Below are positions 1-8,861 of a stretch of DNA of 64,000 bases, one piece after another (position 1 is the stretch's first letter; the number at the start of each line of letters is the position of its first letter). Source of the stretch: Mesorhizobium sp. STM 4661 (GTDB taxonomy: Bacteria; Pseudomonadota; Alphaproteobacteria; Rhizobiales; Rhizobiaceae). The translations under genes and the position numbers were made by a program. The notes under the pieces are model-generated. The model worked only from the letters and a program-made list of their open reading frames with translations. It did not search any database and was not told the DNA's origin. Location of the stretch: the NCBI RefSeq assembly GCF_000359125.1, contig NZ_CAAF010000078.1:1-64000 (forward strand), in the 5' to 3' direction.

Positions 1-24
1 GTCTTGGCGCTGCGCGCCAATCCA

Positions 25-47
25 CCTTCTCCCACAAGGGGAGAAGG
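25..47. repeat. Short palindrome after the NlpC/P60 gene
   Basis: CCTTCTCCC (25-33) pairs with GGGAGAAGG (39-47) around a 5-nt centre. It lies just past the stop of the minus-strand NlpC/P60 gene. No T-run follows on the minus strand, so it is not a textbook intrinsic terminator. It may be a dispersed palindrome or a factor-dependent 3' end. Confidence 0.5.
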
Positions 48-59
48 GAAGATTTGCAT

Positions 60-920
60 TTAGGGCCGTCGGAACCCGGTCGGCCCACCGTAGAGATAGC
101 CGATGCGGGCAACGGCATCCTTCAGCCCCTCGCGTGAGACCAGCATGGTGTGGCCATTGGCGTGGATCATGGTCTTTGCATCGGTCATGACAGCGACATG
201 GCCTTTCCAGAACATCAGGTCGCCGCGCCTGAGCCCGGCAAAATCCGGGCCGGGGTCGAGCGGCTCGCCAATGGTCGCCGCCTGCATGTCGGAATCGCGC
301 AGCACCTGCCTGCCGGCCATGTGCATCGCCAGTTGCACGAGGCCGGAACAGTCGATGCCGAAGCCCGAGGCGCCACCCCAAAGATAAGGTGTACCGAGAA
401 AGGTCTCCGCGACGCCGACATAGTCGGCGACGGCCTCGCCGACTGGCCGCAAATGGCCCGATATGATCGCCTCGCCGGATGGCAGCAGCGCATAGTGCGT
501 GCCGCGCGTTTCGGCAGTACCGGTCACCGTCACCGCCGATCCCATCGAGAGTTGTCCAGTGATGGGAAACCGCAGATCCGGGCCGGGATAGAGGAAGGTG
601 CGCGGCACGGAAACGATATGGGTCGGGGTGCGATCCCGCGCGCCCAGCACAGTGTCGGCGACATAGCCGACATAACCGTCGCGTTCGGCCTGGATCCAGG
701 CCCAGCCTTCGGCGTCCTCGAAGACAAGGACATCGTCACCGAACAGGGCTTGGGTATTGACGCCGGCGTCGGGGCGCGGCGCCTTGCGTATGTCGGCCAC
801 CGGCGCAGTGATCCGCGCCGGCCGGCCGGCGACAAAGCGCTCGGCGGCAACCTCGCCCTTCAGCCTGGCGTCGGCGAGATCAGATCGGAAGGCGTGGAGG
901 CGGGCGTCGCGGGCGGTCAA
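60..920 (-). CDS. NlpC/P60 family cysteine peptidase with SH3-like N-terminus
   Basis: A 286-residue protein of the C40 family, which cleaves peptide bonds of peptidoglycan stems. The N-terminal half (about 35-160) looks like bacterial SH3 repeats that bind cell wall. The C-terminal catalytic part has the nucleophile in GIDCSGL (Cys191), the general-base His in WKGHVAVM (about 241) and a following HANGH. No signal peptide is visible. The only in-frame start I find is TTG at 920, with a weak purine stretch upstream. The gene follows a MarR-type regulator on the same strand at 53 nt, a spacing that holds a perfect 13-bp direct repeat. The family call is firm; the substrate is inferred. Confidence 0.9.
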   Translation of the reverse strand: MTARDARLHAFRSDLADARLKGEVAAERFVAGRPARITAPVADIRKAPRPDAGVNTQALFGDDVLVFEDAEGWAWIQAERDGYVGYVADTVLGARDRTPTHIVSVPRTFLYPGPDLRFPITGQLSMGSAVTVTGTAETRGTHYALLPSGEAIISGHLRPVGEAVADYVGVAETFLGTPYLWGGASGFGIDCSGLVQLAMHMAGRQVLRDSDMQAATIGEPLDPGPDFAGLRRGDLMFWKGHVAVMTDAKTMIHANGHTMLVSREGLKDAVARIGYLYGGPTGFRRP

Positions 921-930
921 ATCGGCAACT

Positions 931-957
931 CTGTTCTATCTTGTCTGTTCTATCTTG
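931..957. repeat. Perfect 13-bp direct repeat, period 14
   Basis: CTGTTCTATCTTG occurs at 931-943 and again at 945-957 with one T between. It sits between the stop of the MarR-type gene and the TTG start of the NlpC/P60 gene, close to the ribosome-binding site. It could be an operator or a replication-slippage duplication. Confidence 0.8.
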
Positions 958-973
958 GCGTTTGAGCTTTGCC

Positions 974-1324
974 CTAGATGGGCAGTTCCTGGGCTCTGGC
1001 GATGATACCATCGCCGAAGCGCTCGACAAAGAGCGCGCCTTCGACCGTGCGCTTGACCAGCACATTGCGCTTGTCGAGTTCGTCGCGATGGCGCGACACC
1101 AGCTTCAGCGCGCCCATCGTGTCGAGCGCGCGGGTGATGACCGGCTTGGTGACGTTGAGCCGCGCGGCCAGCCCGCGCACCGTATGCGGCGGTGGATCGA
1201 GATAGATGGTGAACAGGATCGCCGTCTGGCGCATGGTGAGATCAGGCGCGTTCTCGCGCACCTGCGACAGCATGACCTGCTGCCACAGTCGCATGGCCTG
1301 GCTCGGACGCATCGCGATCGACAT
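974..1324 (-). CDS. MarR-type winged-helix regulator
   Basis: A 116-residue protein with the winged-helix layout of MarR regulators. A helix around LTMRQTAILFTIYL is followed by the recognition-helix region RGLAARLNVTKPVITRALDT (about 54-73) and a wing with charged residues in RHRDELDKRN. It is short for the family (usual 140-160): the N- and C-terminal dimerisation helices are brief. ATG at 1324 was taken; a second Met four codons on is possible. It precedes the NlpC/P60 gene and probably shares its transcript. Its ligand and targets cannot be read from sequence. Confidence 0.8.
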   Translation of the reverse strand: MSIAMRPSQAMRLWQQVMLSQVRENAPDLTMRQTAILFTIYLDPPPHTVRGLAARLNVTKPVITRALDTMGALKLVSRHRDELDKRNVLVKRTVEGALFVERFGDGIIARAQELPI

Positions 1325-1382
1325 CCGGCCAGCATGACGGCAAATTGTTTCGGTTCCGTTTCAGTCGCGAATCTTATTGTTG

Positions 1383-1431
1383 GACCATGATCTTATCCGA
1401 AAACCGGTTCCCACTTTTCGGGATCATGGTC
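1383..1431. repeat. B-type palindromic repeat, copy 1
   Basis: Outer stem GACCATGATC (1383-1392) with GATCATGGTC (1422-1431), perfect over 10 bp. Inner stem CCGAAAA (1397-1403) with TTTTCGG (1415-1421), and an 11-nt loop CCGGTTCCCAC. Its last bases overlap the stop codon of the aminopeptidase gene, so it lies at that gene's 3' end. The same architecture recurs through the window with different, compensated stems. Confidence 0.85.
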
Positions 1432-2788
1432 AGCCGTAGCGTTTTGAGATGACACTCTCCAGCGCGCGGATGCATTGCGCATCGCCGCCGGCCGGACCGT
1501 AATTGCGATCGGCCGGGTTCCAGGCGAAGATGTCGAAATGCGCCCAGGCGACCGTTTTCTCGACGAAGCGCTTGAGGAACAGGGCCGCGGTGATCGAACC
1601 GGCGAACCCGTCAGTGGTGACATTGTTGATGTCGGCAATCTTCGACGACAGCTTTGCATCATAGGGGCGCCACAGCGGCATGCGCCACAGCGGATCCTCG
1701 GCCGCGACCGAGGCCGCCGCCAGTTCGGACGCCAGCGCTTCGTCGCCGGTATAGAAGGGCGGAAGGTCGGGACCGAGCGCGACGCGCGCGGCCCCCGTCA
1801 GGGTCGCCATGTCGACCAGCAATTGCGGCTCCTCGTCATCGGCCAGCGCCAAGGCATCCGCCAGCACCAGCCGCCCTTCGGCGTCGGTGTTGCCGATCTC
1901 CACGGTGATGCCCTTGCGGCTCGTGAGTACATCGCCGGGCCGGAAGGCGTTGCCGGCGATCGAATTCTCGACCGCCGGGATCAGCACGCGCAACCGGATC
2001 TTCAGCCCGGCAGCCATGATCATCGAAGCCAGGCCCAAAACATTGGCGGCGCCGCCCATGTCCTTTTTCATCAACAGCATGCCCGATGACGGCTTGATGT
2101 CGAGGCCGCCGGTGTCGAAGCAGACGCCCTTGCCGACCAGCGTCACCTTCGGCGCATTCTTCGGTCCCCAGATCATATCGACCAGACGCGGCGCATCGGC
2201 CGATGCACGGCCGACCGCGTGGATCATGGGGAAATTCTGCGTCAGCAGATCGTCGCCCCTGGTCACCGACACTTCGGCCTTGTGCGCCGCGGCCAGTGTC
2301 CGAACCGCCGCCTCCAGCTGGTCCGGCCCCATGTCGCTGGTCGGCGTGTTGACCAGATCGCGTGTCAGGAAGACGCCGTCGGCGATGCGGTGAATGCGCG
2401 CCGCATCGGCGCCGCGCGGCAGCGCGAAGCGCAGCGTCTTGCCCGGTTTCTTGCCATAGCGGGTGAAGACATAGCCCCCGAGCACCAGCGCGATGGCGGC
2501 GAGTTCCGGCTCGGCCAGTGCGGAGGCAAAATGCCAGTCGCCTTCCGGCAGGGCTCTCGCCAGGGCGCCGACGGTGAGCGCGCCATCGCCAATGCCAAAC
2601 AGCGCGCCGGCCAGCGCGCCGTTTTCACCGGGCACGACAAGCGTCCTGCCAGCCTCGCCGGAGAAGCCGTTGGCCTTCGCCCAGGCGATCGAAGATGGCG
2701 CAAGGTCGGCTGTCTCCAGACCGTCCTTGGCGACCAGATGCACGGGCAGCGCGTTCTTCGGTTTCGTCTCGATGAGTTCGACGGGCAT
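1430..2788 (-). CDS. Leucyl aminopeptidase family protein (M17)
   Basis: A 452-residue cytosolic M17 metallopeptidase, which releases N-terminal amino acids using two metal ions. The C-terminal catalytic half shows VGKGVCFDTGGLDIKPS (metal and lysine ligands, about 217-233) and the family signature NTDAEGRLVL (about 302-311). The N-terminal third is the less conserved regulatory domain. Length is normal for the shorter alphaproteobacterial branch (PepA of E. coli is about 503). ATG at 2788 fits the protein start. The stop overlaps a palindromic repeat. It points away from the TadD-like gene, leaving 113 nt with a CtrA-box-like motif between them. Confidence 0.93.
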   Translation of the reverse strand: MPVELIETKPKNALPVHLVAKDGLETADLAPSSIAWAKANGFSGEAGRTLVVPGENGALAGALFGIGDGALTVGALARALPEGDWHFASALAEPELAAIALVLGGYVFTRYGKKPGKTLRFALPRGADAARIHRIADGVFLTRDLVNTPTSDMGPDQLEAAVRTLAAAHKAEVSVTRGDDLLTQNFPMIHAVGRASADAPRLVDMIWGPKNAPKVTLVGKGVCFDTGGLDIKPSSGMLLMKKDMGGAANVLGLASMIMAAGLKIRLRVLIPAVENSIAGNAFRPGDVLTSRKGITVEIGNTDAEGRLVLADALALADDEEPQLLVDMATLTGAARVALGPDLPPFYTGDEALASELAAASVAAEDPLWRMPLWRPYDAKLSSKIADINNVTTDGFAGSITAALFLKRFVEKTVAWAHFDIFAWNPADRNYGPAGGDAQCIRALESVISKRYG

Positions 2789-2819
2789 GGAATGGTCTCC
2801 GGCTTTGAGTCGGCGTTTC

Positions 2820-2834
2820 TTAACTGTCCGTTAG
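2820..2834. promoter_or_regulatory. CtrA-box-like motif TTAA-N7-TTAG
   Basis: TTAACTGTCCGTTAG lies between the divergent aminopeptidase and TadD-like genes. It is one base away from the alphaproteobacterial CtrA consensus TTAA-N7-TTAA. A second TTAA begins at 2837. The assignment is by motif only. Confidence 0.35.
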
Positions 2835-2901
2835 GGTTAACAGAATATTTCTTTGGGAGGGAAGATGGCCACGCAATGGCCACGCGCACGAATAGAGGCC
2901 G

Positions 2902-3729
2902 ATGTTGATGCCGACCAACCGAATGACGAACGCCACGGGAAAACGGCTGATCACCACGGCGCTCGTGATGGCGCTTGCAGCCAGCGTCGCCGGCTGCGGA
3001 ACCAGCAAATTCACCACCGGCTCGATTGCGCGTTCGAGCAGCAAACCGCTGGAAACCATGTCAGCCGGCGAGTTGCACAGTGCAACGATCAGGCTTGGCG
3101 AATCCTATGCCAAGAATCCCAACGACAAGCGGATCGCGACGAACTATGCGGCGGCGCTGCAGATGGATGGCGATGCCGATCAGTCGCTTGCCGTTATGCG
3201 CAAGCTGGCGATCGTCCTGCCAAAGGACCGCGACGTGCTTGCCGCCTATGGCAAGGCGCTCGCCGCCAACGGGCAGTTCGAGCCGGCACTCGATGCCGTG
3301 CGCCGCGCGCAGACGCCGGAATATCCGGACTGGAAACTGGTATCGGCGGAAGCCGCCATTCTCGACCAGCTCGGCCAGAAGGACGAAGCGCGCCAGGATT
3401 ACCGCAAGGCGCTCGACCTCAAGCCGAACGAGCCCTCGATCCTTTCCAACCTCGGCATGTCCTATGTGCTGGAAGGCGATCTGCGCACGGCTGAAACCTA
3501 TATGCGTTCGGCCGCACAGCAGCCGAACGCCGACAGCCGGGTCCGCCAGAACCTGGCTCTGGTCGTCGGCCTGCAGGGCCGTTTCGACGAGGCCGAAAAG
3601 ATCGCTTCGCAGGAACTGTCGCCCGACCAGGCGCAGGCGAACGTGGCCTATCTTCGCCAGATGCTCGCCCAGCAGAATGCCTGGAGCCAGCTCAAGGATC
3701 AGGACAAGGCAAAGCCCGCCACCAACTGA
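2902..3729 (+). CDS. tadD: TadD-like tetratricopeptide lipoprotein
   Basis: A 275-residue protein with a basic N-terminus, a hydrophobic stretch and a lipobox-like SVAGC (Cys about residue 33), so probably an outer-membrane lipoprotein. The rest is helical TPR repeats, clearest in the DPRKAL/LNLGMSYVLEGD-type units from about 95 to 235, including KALDLKPNEPSILSNLG. TadD proteins act as pilotins or assembly factors for the Tad secretin. It is convergent with the minus-strand tad genes that end at 3917, which supports this role. ATG at 2902 has a close AGAGG; the ATG at 2908 has better spacing and would remove only two residues. Confidence 0.82.
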   Translation: MLMPTNRMTNATGKRLITTALVMALAASVAGCGTSKFTTGSIARSSSKPLETMSAGELHSATIRLGESYAKNPNDKRIATNYAAALQMDGDADQSLAVMRKLAIVLPKDRDVLAAYGKALAANGQFEPALDAVRRAQTPEYPDWKLVSAEAAILDQLGQKDEARQDYRKALDLKPNEPSILSNLGMSYVLEGDLRTAETYMRSAAQQPNADSRVRQNLALVVGLQGRFDEAEKIASQELSPDQAQANVAYLRQMLAQQNAWSQLKDQDKAKPATN

Positions 3730-3749
3730 CAATTGCAGCTACGGGGCAC

Positions 3750-3851
3750 CTAGAGCGACGTGCGTCCACTTGGACGCACAAAGTACGCTCTAGCACTTTT
3801 AATCCACGCATCGGCCGCCCGAAAATCGATTCCGATTTTCGGGCCGATGCG
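3750..3851. repeat. Composite A+B palindromic repeat (variant)
   Basis: The A part has outer arms CTAGAGCG (3750-3757) and CGCTCTAG (3786-3793) around inner arms GTGCGTCCA (3760-3768) and TGGACGCAC (3771-3779). The B part has outer arms CGCATCGGC (3807-3815) and GCCGATGCG (3843-3851), with inner arms CCCGAAAA (3818-3825) and TTTTCGGG (3836-3843). It fills the gap between the convergent tadD and tadC ends. Confidence 0.8.
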
Positions 3852-3870
3852 GTAGCGCCCATTCAGACTA

Positions 3871-3900
3871 AAAGCCGCACGGCGTCAGCAGCGCGGCTTT
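3871..3900 (-). terminator. Terminator of the cpa/tad series
   Basis: AAAGCCGC (3871-3878) pairs with GCGGCTTT (3893-3900). Read on the minus strand the hairpin ends in GCGGCTTTTAG, giving a short T-run. It follows the tadC stop at 3917 and would end the long minus-strand pilus transcript. Confidence 0.55.
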
Positions 3901-3916
3901 CTCTGCGACAGGTCGC

Positions 3917-4933
3917 CTACTCGCTGCTGGTTTTCGGCTGGTCGCCGAAAATGCCGCGTTGGCTCACCTGGATACCCGCGGGGCCTAGAATGATGGCGAA
4001 CAGCACCGGCAGGAAGAACAGGATCATCGGCACGGTGAGCTTGGGCGGCAAGGCCGCCGCCTTCTTCTCGGCGGCGTTCATGCGCATGTCGCGGCTTTCG
4101 GCGGCAAGCACACGCAGCGCATGCGCCACAGGCGTGCCGTAGCGCTCGGCCTGGACCAGCGCCTGCGATACCGACTTGACAGATTCCAGGCCGGTGCGGC
4201 TCGCAAGGTTTTCGTAAGCCTGCCTGCGTTCCTGCAGATAGGAAAGCTCGGCATTGGTCAGGATGAACTCTTCGGCGAGCGCTACCGACTGCGCGCCGAT
4301 CTCGTCGGCGACCCTGCGAAGTGCCGCCTCCACCGACATGCCCGACTCGACGCAGATCAGCATCAGGTCGAGCGCGTCGGGCCAGGCCAACTGGATCGAC
4401 TGCTTGCGCTTGGTGGCTCGGTTGTTGACATAGAGCACCGGCGCGTAAAAGCCCGCATAGGCAACGACGATGCAAACGAATATCTTGATCAAAAGCGGCT
4501 GCTCGGGCAATCCGCCGAGCACGAACATATACACGGCAGCCAGCGCGAAGCCGACAAAAGGCAGGACCAGACGGAAGAAAAGGAAGCGCGTCAGCGGGTT
4601 TTGCCCGCGAAAGCCCGCCACTTTCAGCTTCTGCAACGTGCCTTCATCGGCCAAAGCGCGCCTCAGATCGAGACGGTCGACGATGTTGCGCATGCCGATC
4701 GACTGTTCCTCGCGCAGGCCCTTGCGGCGGCGATCAGCCTCGGCGGCCAGCCGCGCGCGCTGCTTGGCGCGCAATTCGTCACGCTCCAACGCCACGGATT
4801 TCATGCGCGCCTTGAGCTGGTTCCCGCCGAAGGCGGGCAGCAGCGTGAGGGCGGTCGCAAACACCGCGATAGCGACCAGCATGGCAATGAGAAACGCCGG
4901 GTCGGTCAGGGTTTTGACGACGTGTTCGGTCAT
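3917..4933 (-). CDS. tadC: Tad pilus inner-membrane platform protein TadC
   Basis: A 338-residue type II secretion F-domain protein. It has an N-terminal membrane segment (about 12-32), a basic cytoplasmic stretch, two central membrane segments (about 120-170), the F domain around AWPDALDLMLICVESGMSVE, and a last membrane segment rich in PVLFAIILGP near 310. TadB and TadC form the inner-membrane platform on which the CpaF ATPase works during Flp pilus assembly. It follows tadB at 12 nt, last in the minus-strand series, with a terminator beyond it. Length and topology are typical. Confidence 0.92.
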   Translation of the reverse strand: MTEHVVKTLTDPAFLIAMLVAIAVFATALTLLPAFGGNQLKARMKSVALERDELRAKQRARLAAEADRRRKGLREEQSIGMRNIVDRLDLRRALADEGTLQKLKVAGFRGQNPLTRFLFFRLVLPFVGFALAAVYMFVLGGLPEQPLLIKIFVCIVVAYAGFYAPVLYVNNRATKRKQSIQLAWPDALDLMLICVESGMSVEAALRRVADEIGAQSVALAEEFILTNAELSYLQERRQAYENLASRTGLESVKSVSQALVQAERYGTPVAHALRVLAAESRDMRMNAAEKKAAALPPKLTVPMILFFLPVLFAIILGPAGIQVSQRGIFGDQPKTSSE

Positions 4934-4945
4934 GCGCTCTCAATC

Positions 4946-5959
4946 CTAGACATCGAAGTTCATCATCTTGCGCATCACCAGGATACCAATCGACATCCAG
5001 ACCGCTGAACAGCCAAGGATCAGATTGCCGACGCTGGTGGTGAACAGCGGCATGATGTAATTCGGGCTTGTCAGGTAGACGAGAAAGGCGACGATGAAAG
5101 GCAAAGCGCCGATGATCATGGCGGACGCCTTCGCTTCCATGGACAGCGCCTGGACCTTGGCCTTCATTTTCTTGCGATCGCGAAGCACGCGCGAGAGATT
5201 GCCAAGCGCCTCCGAAAGGTTGCCGCCGGCCTGGGACTGGATCTGGATGACGATGCCGAAGAAGCTCGCTTCCGTGCATGGCATGGTTTCGGCCATGCGC
5301 AGGCTGGCGTCGGGGATCGACAGGCCCATCTGCTGCGAATCGACGATGCGGCGGAACTCGGTCTTGACCGGTTCGGGAGATTCGTTGGCGATCAGGCGGA
5401 CGGCGTCGTTGAGCGGCAGGCCCGATTTGACCGCACGCACGATGATGTCGAGCGCGTTCGGGAATTCGTTGAGGAAGGCCTTCACCCGGCGAGCGCGGGA
5501 AAACGAGACGAACCAGCGCGGCAGGCCGAGAGCGCCGACCAGCAGCACGCCCGGCAAGGCAAGCAGCGGCGCGCCGATGAAATAGGCAAGAAACGTCAGG
5601 ACGACGCCGCAAACGGCCGAGTAGACATAGAAGCGCTCGAGCGAGATCTTCATGCCCGCTTGGCGGATCTGAGCCTTCAGCGGCGGCTTCTTGACGATGC
5701 GCTGGTTGGATTTCTGCTTCTGTTCGAGTTCCTTCAGCGAGTCCTGCACCGATTTGCGCCGCTTGGCGGCTTCCGCCACGCGATCGCGCGAGGCCTTGAC
5801 GACCGAACGATCCGTCTCGGCGGTCTTGATCGTCTCCAGCCGCCTGCCGACCTGCTTCTCCTCGCTGATCTGGTTGAACAGAAAAGCATAGGCGACCCCG
5901 CCGGCGCTGAAGCCGGCGAGCACGATGAATGCCAATACGGTGCCGTCAATCCCGAACAT
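4946..5959 (-). CDS. tadB: Tad pilus inner-membrane platform protein TadB
   Basis: A 337-residue type II secretion F-domain protein, paralogous to TadC. An N-terminal membrane segment is followed by a charged, probably coiled linker (about 30-105), two membrane segments near 110-155, the F domain around FPNALDIIVRAVKSGLPLND, and two C-terminal membrane segments. It pairs with TadC as the platform for pilin extraction and polymerisation. It sits between cpaF (29 nt) and tadC (12 nt), which indicates one transcript. Confidence 0.92.
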   Translation of the reverse strand: MFGIDGTVLAFIVLAGFSAGGVAYAFLFNQISEEKQVGRRLETIKTAETDRSVVKASRDRVAEAAKRRKSVQDSLKELEQKQKSNQRIVKKPPLKAQIRQAGMKISLERFYVYSAVCGVVLTFLAYFIGAPLLALPGVLLVGALGLPRWFVSFSRARRVKAFLNEFPNALDIIVRAVKSGLPLNDAVRLIANESPEPVKTEFRRIVDSQQMGLSIPDASLRMAETMPCTEASFFGIVIQIQSQAGGNLSEALGNLSRVLRDRKKMKAKVQALSMEAKASAMIIGALPFIVAFLVYLTSPNYIMPLFTTSVGNLILGCSAVWMSIGILVMRKMMNFDV

Positions 5960-5988
5960 CGACCCTGGCCCCTGCGCCTCCGGATGCG

Positions 5989-7494
5989 TCAGTCAGCGCG
6001 TTTCTCCATCGCCTCGAGCGCATTGGCGAGACGCTGTTCCTCGCCATAGTAGCGGGCACGGTCCCAGAAATGCGGGCGACCGATGCCTGTCGACACATGC
6101 TCGCCCAACAGTCTGCCGTTCGCGTCCTCGCCCTTGATATTGTAGAGGACGATGTCCTGCGTGATGATGACGTCGCCTTCCATCCCGATCACTTCGGTGA
6201 TGTGGGTGATGCGCCGCGATCCGTCGCGCAAGCGAGCGGCCTGTATGATCACGTCCACCGAACCGACCACGATTTCGCGCACGGTTTTCTGCGGCAACGT
6301 GTAGCCACCCATCGCGATCATCGATTCGATACGGTTCAGGCATTCGCGCGGGCTGTTCGAGTGGATCGTTCCCATCGAGCCGTCATGGCCGGTGTTCATC
6401 GCCTGCAGCAGATCGAACACTTCCGGTCCGCGCACTTCGCCGACGATGATGCGCTCGGGCCGCATGCGCAGGCAGTTCTTGACCAGGTCGCGCATGGTCA
6501 CCTCACCCTCGCCTTCGAGATTGGGCGGGCGGGTTTCCAGACGCACGACATGCGGCTGCTGCAGTTGCAGTTCGGCCGAATCCTCGCAGGTGATGACGCG
6601 CTCATCGCGGTCGATATAATTGGTCAGGCAATTGAGCAGCGTCGTCTTGCCCGAGCCGGTACCGCCTGAAATGACGATGTTGCAGCGGACGCGGCCGATG
6701 ATCTTGAGAATCTCGGCGCCTTGCGGCGAAATGGTACCGAACTTGACCAGCTGATCGAGCGTCAGCTTGTCCTTCTTGAATTTGCGGATGGTGAGCGCGG
6801 TGCCGTCGATGGCGAGTGGCGGCGCGATGACATTGACGCGGGAGCCGTCGGGAAGACGCGCGTCGCAGATCGGGCTCGATTCATCGACACGGCGGCCAAC
6901 CTGGCTGACGATGCGCTGACAGATGTTGAGGAGCTGCTGGTTGTCGCGGAAACGAATACCGGTCTGCTCGACCTTGCCGTTGACCTCGATGTAGACGTTC
7001 TTGGAGCCGTTGACCATGATGTCGGCGATGTCGTCGCGGGCGAGCAATGGCTCCAGCGGCCCGTAGCCCAACACGTCGTTGCAGATATCCTCGAGCAGCT
7101 CTTCCTGCTCGGAAATCGACATCGCGAAATTCTTGATCGCAATGATGTCGTTGACGATGTCGCGGATTTCCTCGCGCGCGCTTTCGGGGTCGAGCTTGGC
7201 GAGTTGCGACAGGTCGATCGTGTCGATCAGCGCCGAGAAGACCTGGCTCTTGGTATCGTAGTAGGTTTCGCTCCTTTCGCGCTGGACCCTTTTCGGCTCC
7301 GGCGCCAATGGCGGCGCCTCGACCGCGCGGCGCGCGGGCGGCGGTGCAGGCGCGCCAGATGGCGGCGGCGCGGGCTTGGCAAGAACCGCCGTTTCCGCTG
7401 GGTTTGCCGGCGCCGGGGCGGCAGGCGCAGATGCCGGCTGACGGAATTCCGGCGTGAATCGGCTGCCGTCGTCACTGCCTCTTTTACCAAACAT
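5989..7494 (-). CDS. cpaF: Tad pilus assembly ATPase CpaF/TadA
   Basis: A 501-residue secretion ATPase of the VirB11/PulE group that powers Flp pilus assembly. The first 75 residues are Pro/Ala-rich and low complexity. The N-terminal domain follows, then the Walker A motif ISGGTGSGKTTLLNCL (about 265-280), the Asp box region, and the Walker B/His box region IIVGEVRGPEVFDLL with MGTIHSNSP. The motifs look intact, so it should hydrolyse ATP. ATG at 7494 was used. It lies between cpaE and tadB in the same direction with short spacers. Confidence 0.95.
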   Translation of the reverse strand: MFGKRGSDDGSRFTPEFRQPASAPAAPAPANPAETAVLAKPAPPPSGAPAPPPARRAVEAPPLAPEPKRVQRERSETYYDTKSQVFSALIDTIDLSQLAKLDPESAREEIRDIVNDIIAIKNFAMSISEQEELLEDICNDVLGYGPLEPLLARDDIADIMVNGSKNVYIEVNGKVEQTGIRFRDNQQLLNICQRIVSQVGRRVDESSPICDARLPDGSRVNVIAPPLAIDGTALTIRKFKKDKLTLDQLVKFGTISPQGAEILKIIGRVRCNIVISGGTGSGKTTLLNCLTNYIDRDERVITCEDSAELQLQQPHVVRLETRPPNLEGEGEVTMRDLVKNCLRMRPERIIVGEVRGPEVFDLLQAMNTGHDGSMGTIHSNSPRECLNRIESMIAMGGYTLPQKTVREIVVGSVDVIIQAARLRDGSRRITHITEVIGMEGDVIITQDIVLYNIKGEDANGRLLGEHVSTGIGRPHFWDRARYYGEEQRLANALEAMEKRAD

Positions 7495-7523
7495 GATCGA
7501 CTACCAATTCAGCCACGGATGCA

Positions 7524-8807
7524 TCACTTCTTGTTGCGCGAGAGCTTGCCAAGGAGATTGCCAAGGCCCGCTTTCTTTCTCACCTTGATTTCGCTGCGCC
7601 CGGTCAGCACATGCGCAATCTCGTTGACCATAGCGACGACCGGGTTCTTGGCATCCATTTCACCCAGCATGCGCCCGTTGTTGGCGGCGTTTCCGAACAG
7701 CAGCGGCTCGAAGGGAATGACCGACATCGGCGAGATGCCGAGCGAGTCGGCGAAGTCGGACGACGAGATCTCCGGACGCTTCGGCACGCCGGCCTGATTG
7801 ATGATCAGCTTCGGCGGCGGATCATTCGGGCGAAGCCTTTTGAACATGTCGACCAGATTCTTGGTGTTGCGCAGATTGGCCAGTTCCGGCGTCGCCGTAA
7901 TGACGACCTCGTCGGCCTTGGTCAGCGTGTTCCTGGTCCAGCCCGTCCAGATATGCGGGACATCGAGCACCAGAAGCGGCACGCTGCGCTGGGCGGTGTC
8001 GACAAGCTGCGTGAAGGCGTCTGGATCAAAATCGTAGACCCGGTCGAGCGTTGAAGGCGCCGCAAGCAGCGACAGGTGCTCGGCGCACTGGGCAAGCAAC
8101 CGGTCGAGATAGACCTCGTCGATACGTTCGGGTGAAAAGACGGCCTCGGCAATGCCTTGGGCCGGATCCTGATCGAAATTGATGTTGGCCGTTCCGAAAG
8201 CAAGATCGAGATCGGCGACGACGACCTCGGACTTGAACAGGGACGACATCGCCCAGGCCACATTGTGGGCGATGGTCGACGAGCCGACGCCGCCCTTGGC
8301 GCCGATGAAGGCGATCGAGCGGCCGATCGGCTCGGCTTCCGGATCAACGAAGATCGACGATATCACGCTGACGATATCGGCCATCGACACCGGCGCGATG
8401 ACATATTCCGAAATGCCGGAGCGGATGAGCTCGCGGTAGAGGCCGACATCATTGTAGTGGCCGATTACGACGACCTTCGAGGTCGGATCGCAATATTCGG
8501 AGAGCTGGGTGAGTTGCTCCAGCAATTGCTTCGGCTCGCTGCGCGATTCCAGCAGGATCAGGTTCGGCGTCGGCGCCGATTGATAGAATTCGATGGCGGT
8601 GGGGATGCCCCCCATATGGACCTTCAGATGGGCCTTGGCCATGCGGCGGTCCTCGCCGGCGCGTTCAACCGGATTGGCGACGCCGTCGGTCTCGCAAAAT
8701 GCCTGTATCGAGATGCGCGGGATCGGCCGCAAGGCCTGCATCGCGGCGATATCCTGCTGCGAGGTTTCGCCGCCATCCACCCCGGTGTCGTAAGCAAGAT
8801 TGCTCAT
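7524..8807 (-). CDS. cpaE: Pilus localisation ATPase CpaE/TadZ
   Basis: A 427-residue protein with an N-terminal receiver-like domain (about 55-170) and a MinD/ParA-type ATPase domain with the deviant Walker A FIGAKGGVGSSTIAHN. TadZ/CpaE proteins place the Tad machine in the cell, commonly at a pole. ATG at 8807 is preferred over ATG at 8813 because the purine-rich GAAAGAG abuts the first but stands six bases before the second. It is followed by cpaF at 29 nt. Confidence 0.92.
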   Translation of the reverse strand: MSNLAYDTGVDGGETSQQDIAAMQALRPIPRISIQAFCETDGVANPVERAGEDRRMAKAHLKVHMGGIPTAIEFYQSAPTPNLILLESRSEPKQLLEQLTQLSEYCDPTSKVVVIGHYNDVGLYRELIRSGISEYVIAPVSMADIVSVISSIFVDPEAEPIGRSIAFIGAKGGVGSSTIAHNVAWAMSSLFKSEVVVADLDLAFGTANINFDQDPAQGIAEAVFSPERIDEVYLDRLLAQCAEHLSLLAAPSTLDRVYDFDPDAFTQLVDTAQRSVPLLVLDVPHIWTGWTRNTLTKADEVVITATPELANLRNTKNLVDMFKRLRPNDPPPKLIINQAGVPKRPEISSSDFADSLGISPMSVIPFEPLLFGNAANNGRMLGEMDAKNPVVAMVNEIAHVLTGRSEIKVRKKAGLGNLLGKLSRNKK

Positions 8808-8861
8808 TGTCATCTCTTTCCGTGACTTCTGCGGCTTAAGGTCCGTCGAGTGTCGAAGTTC

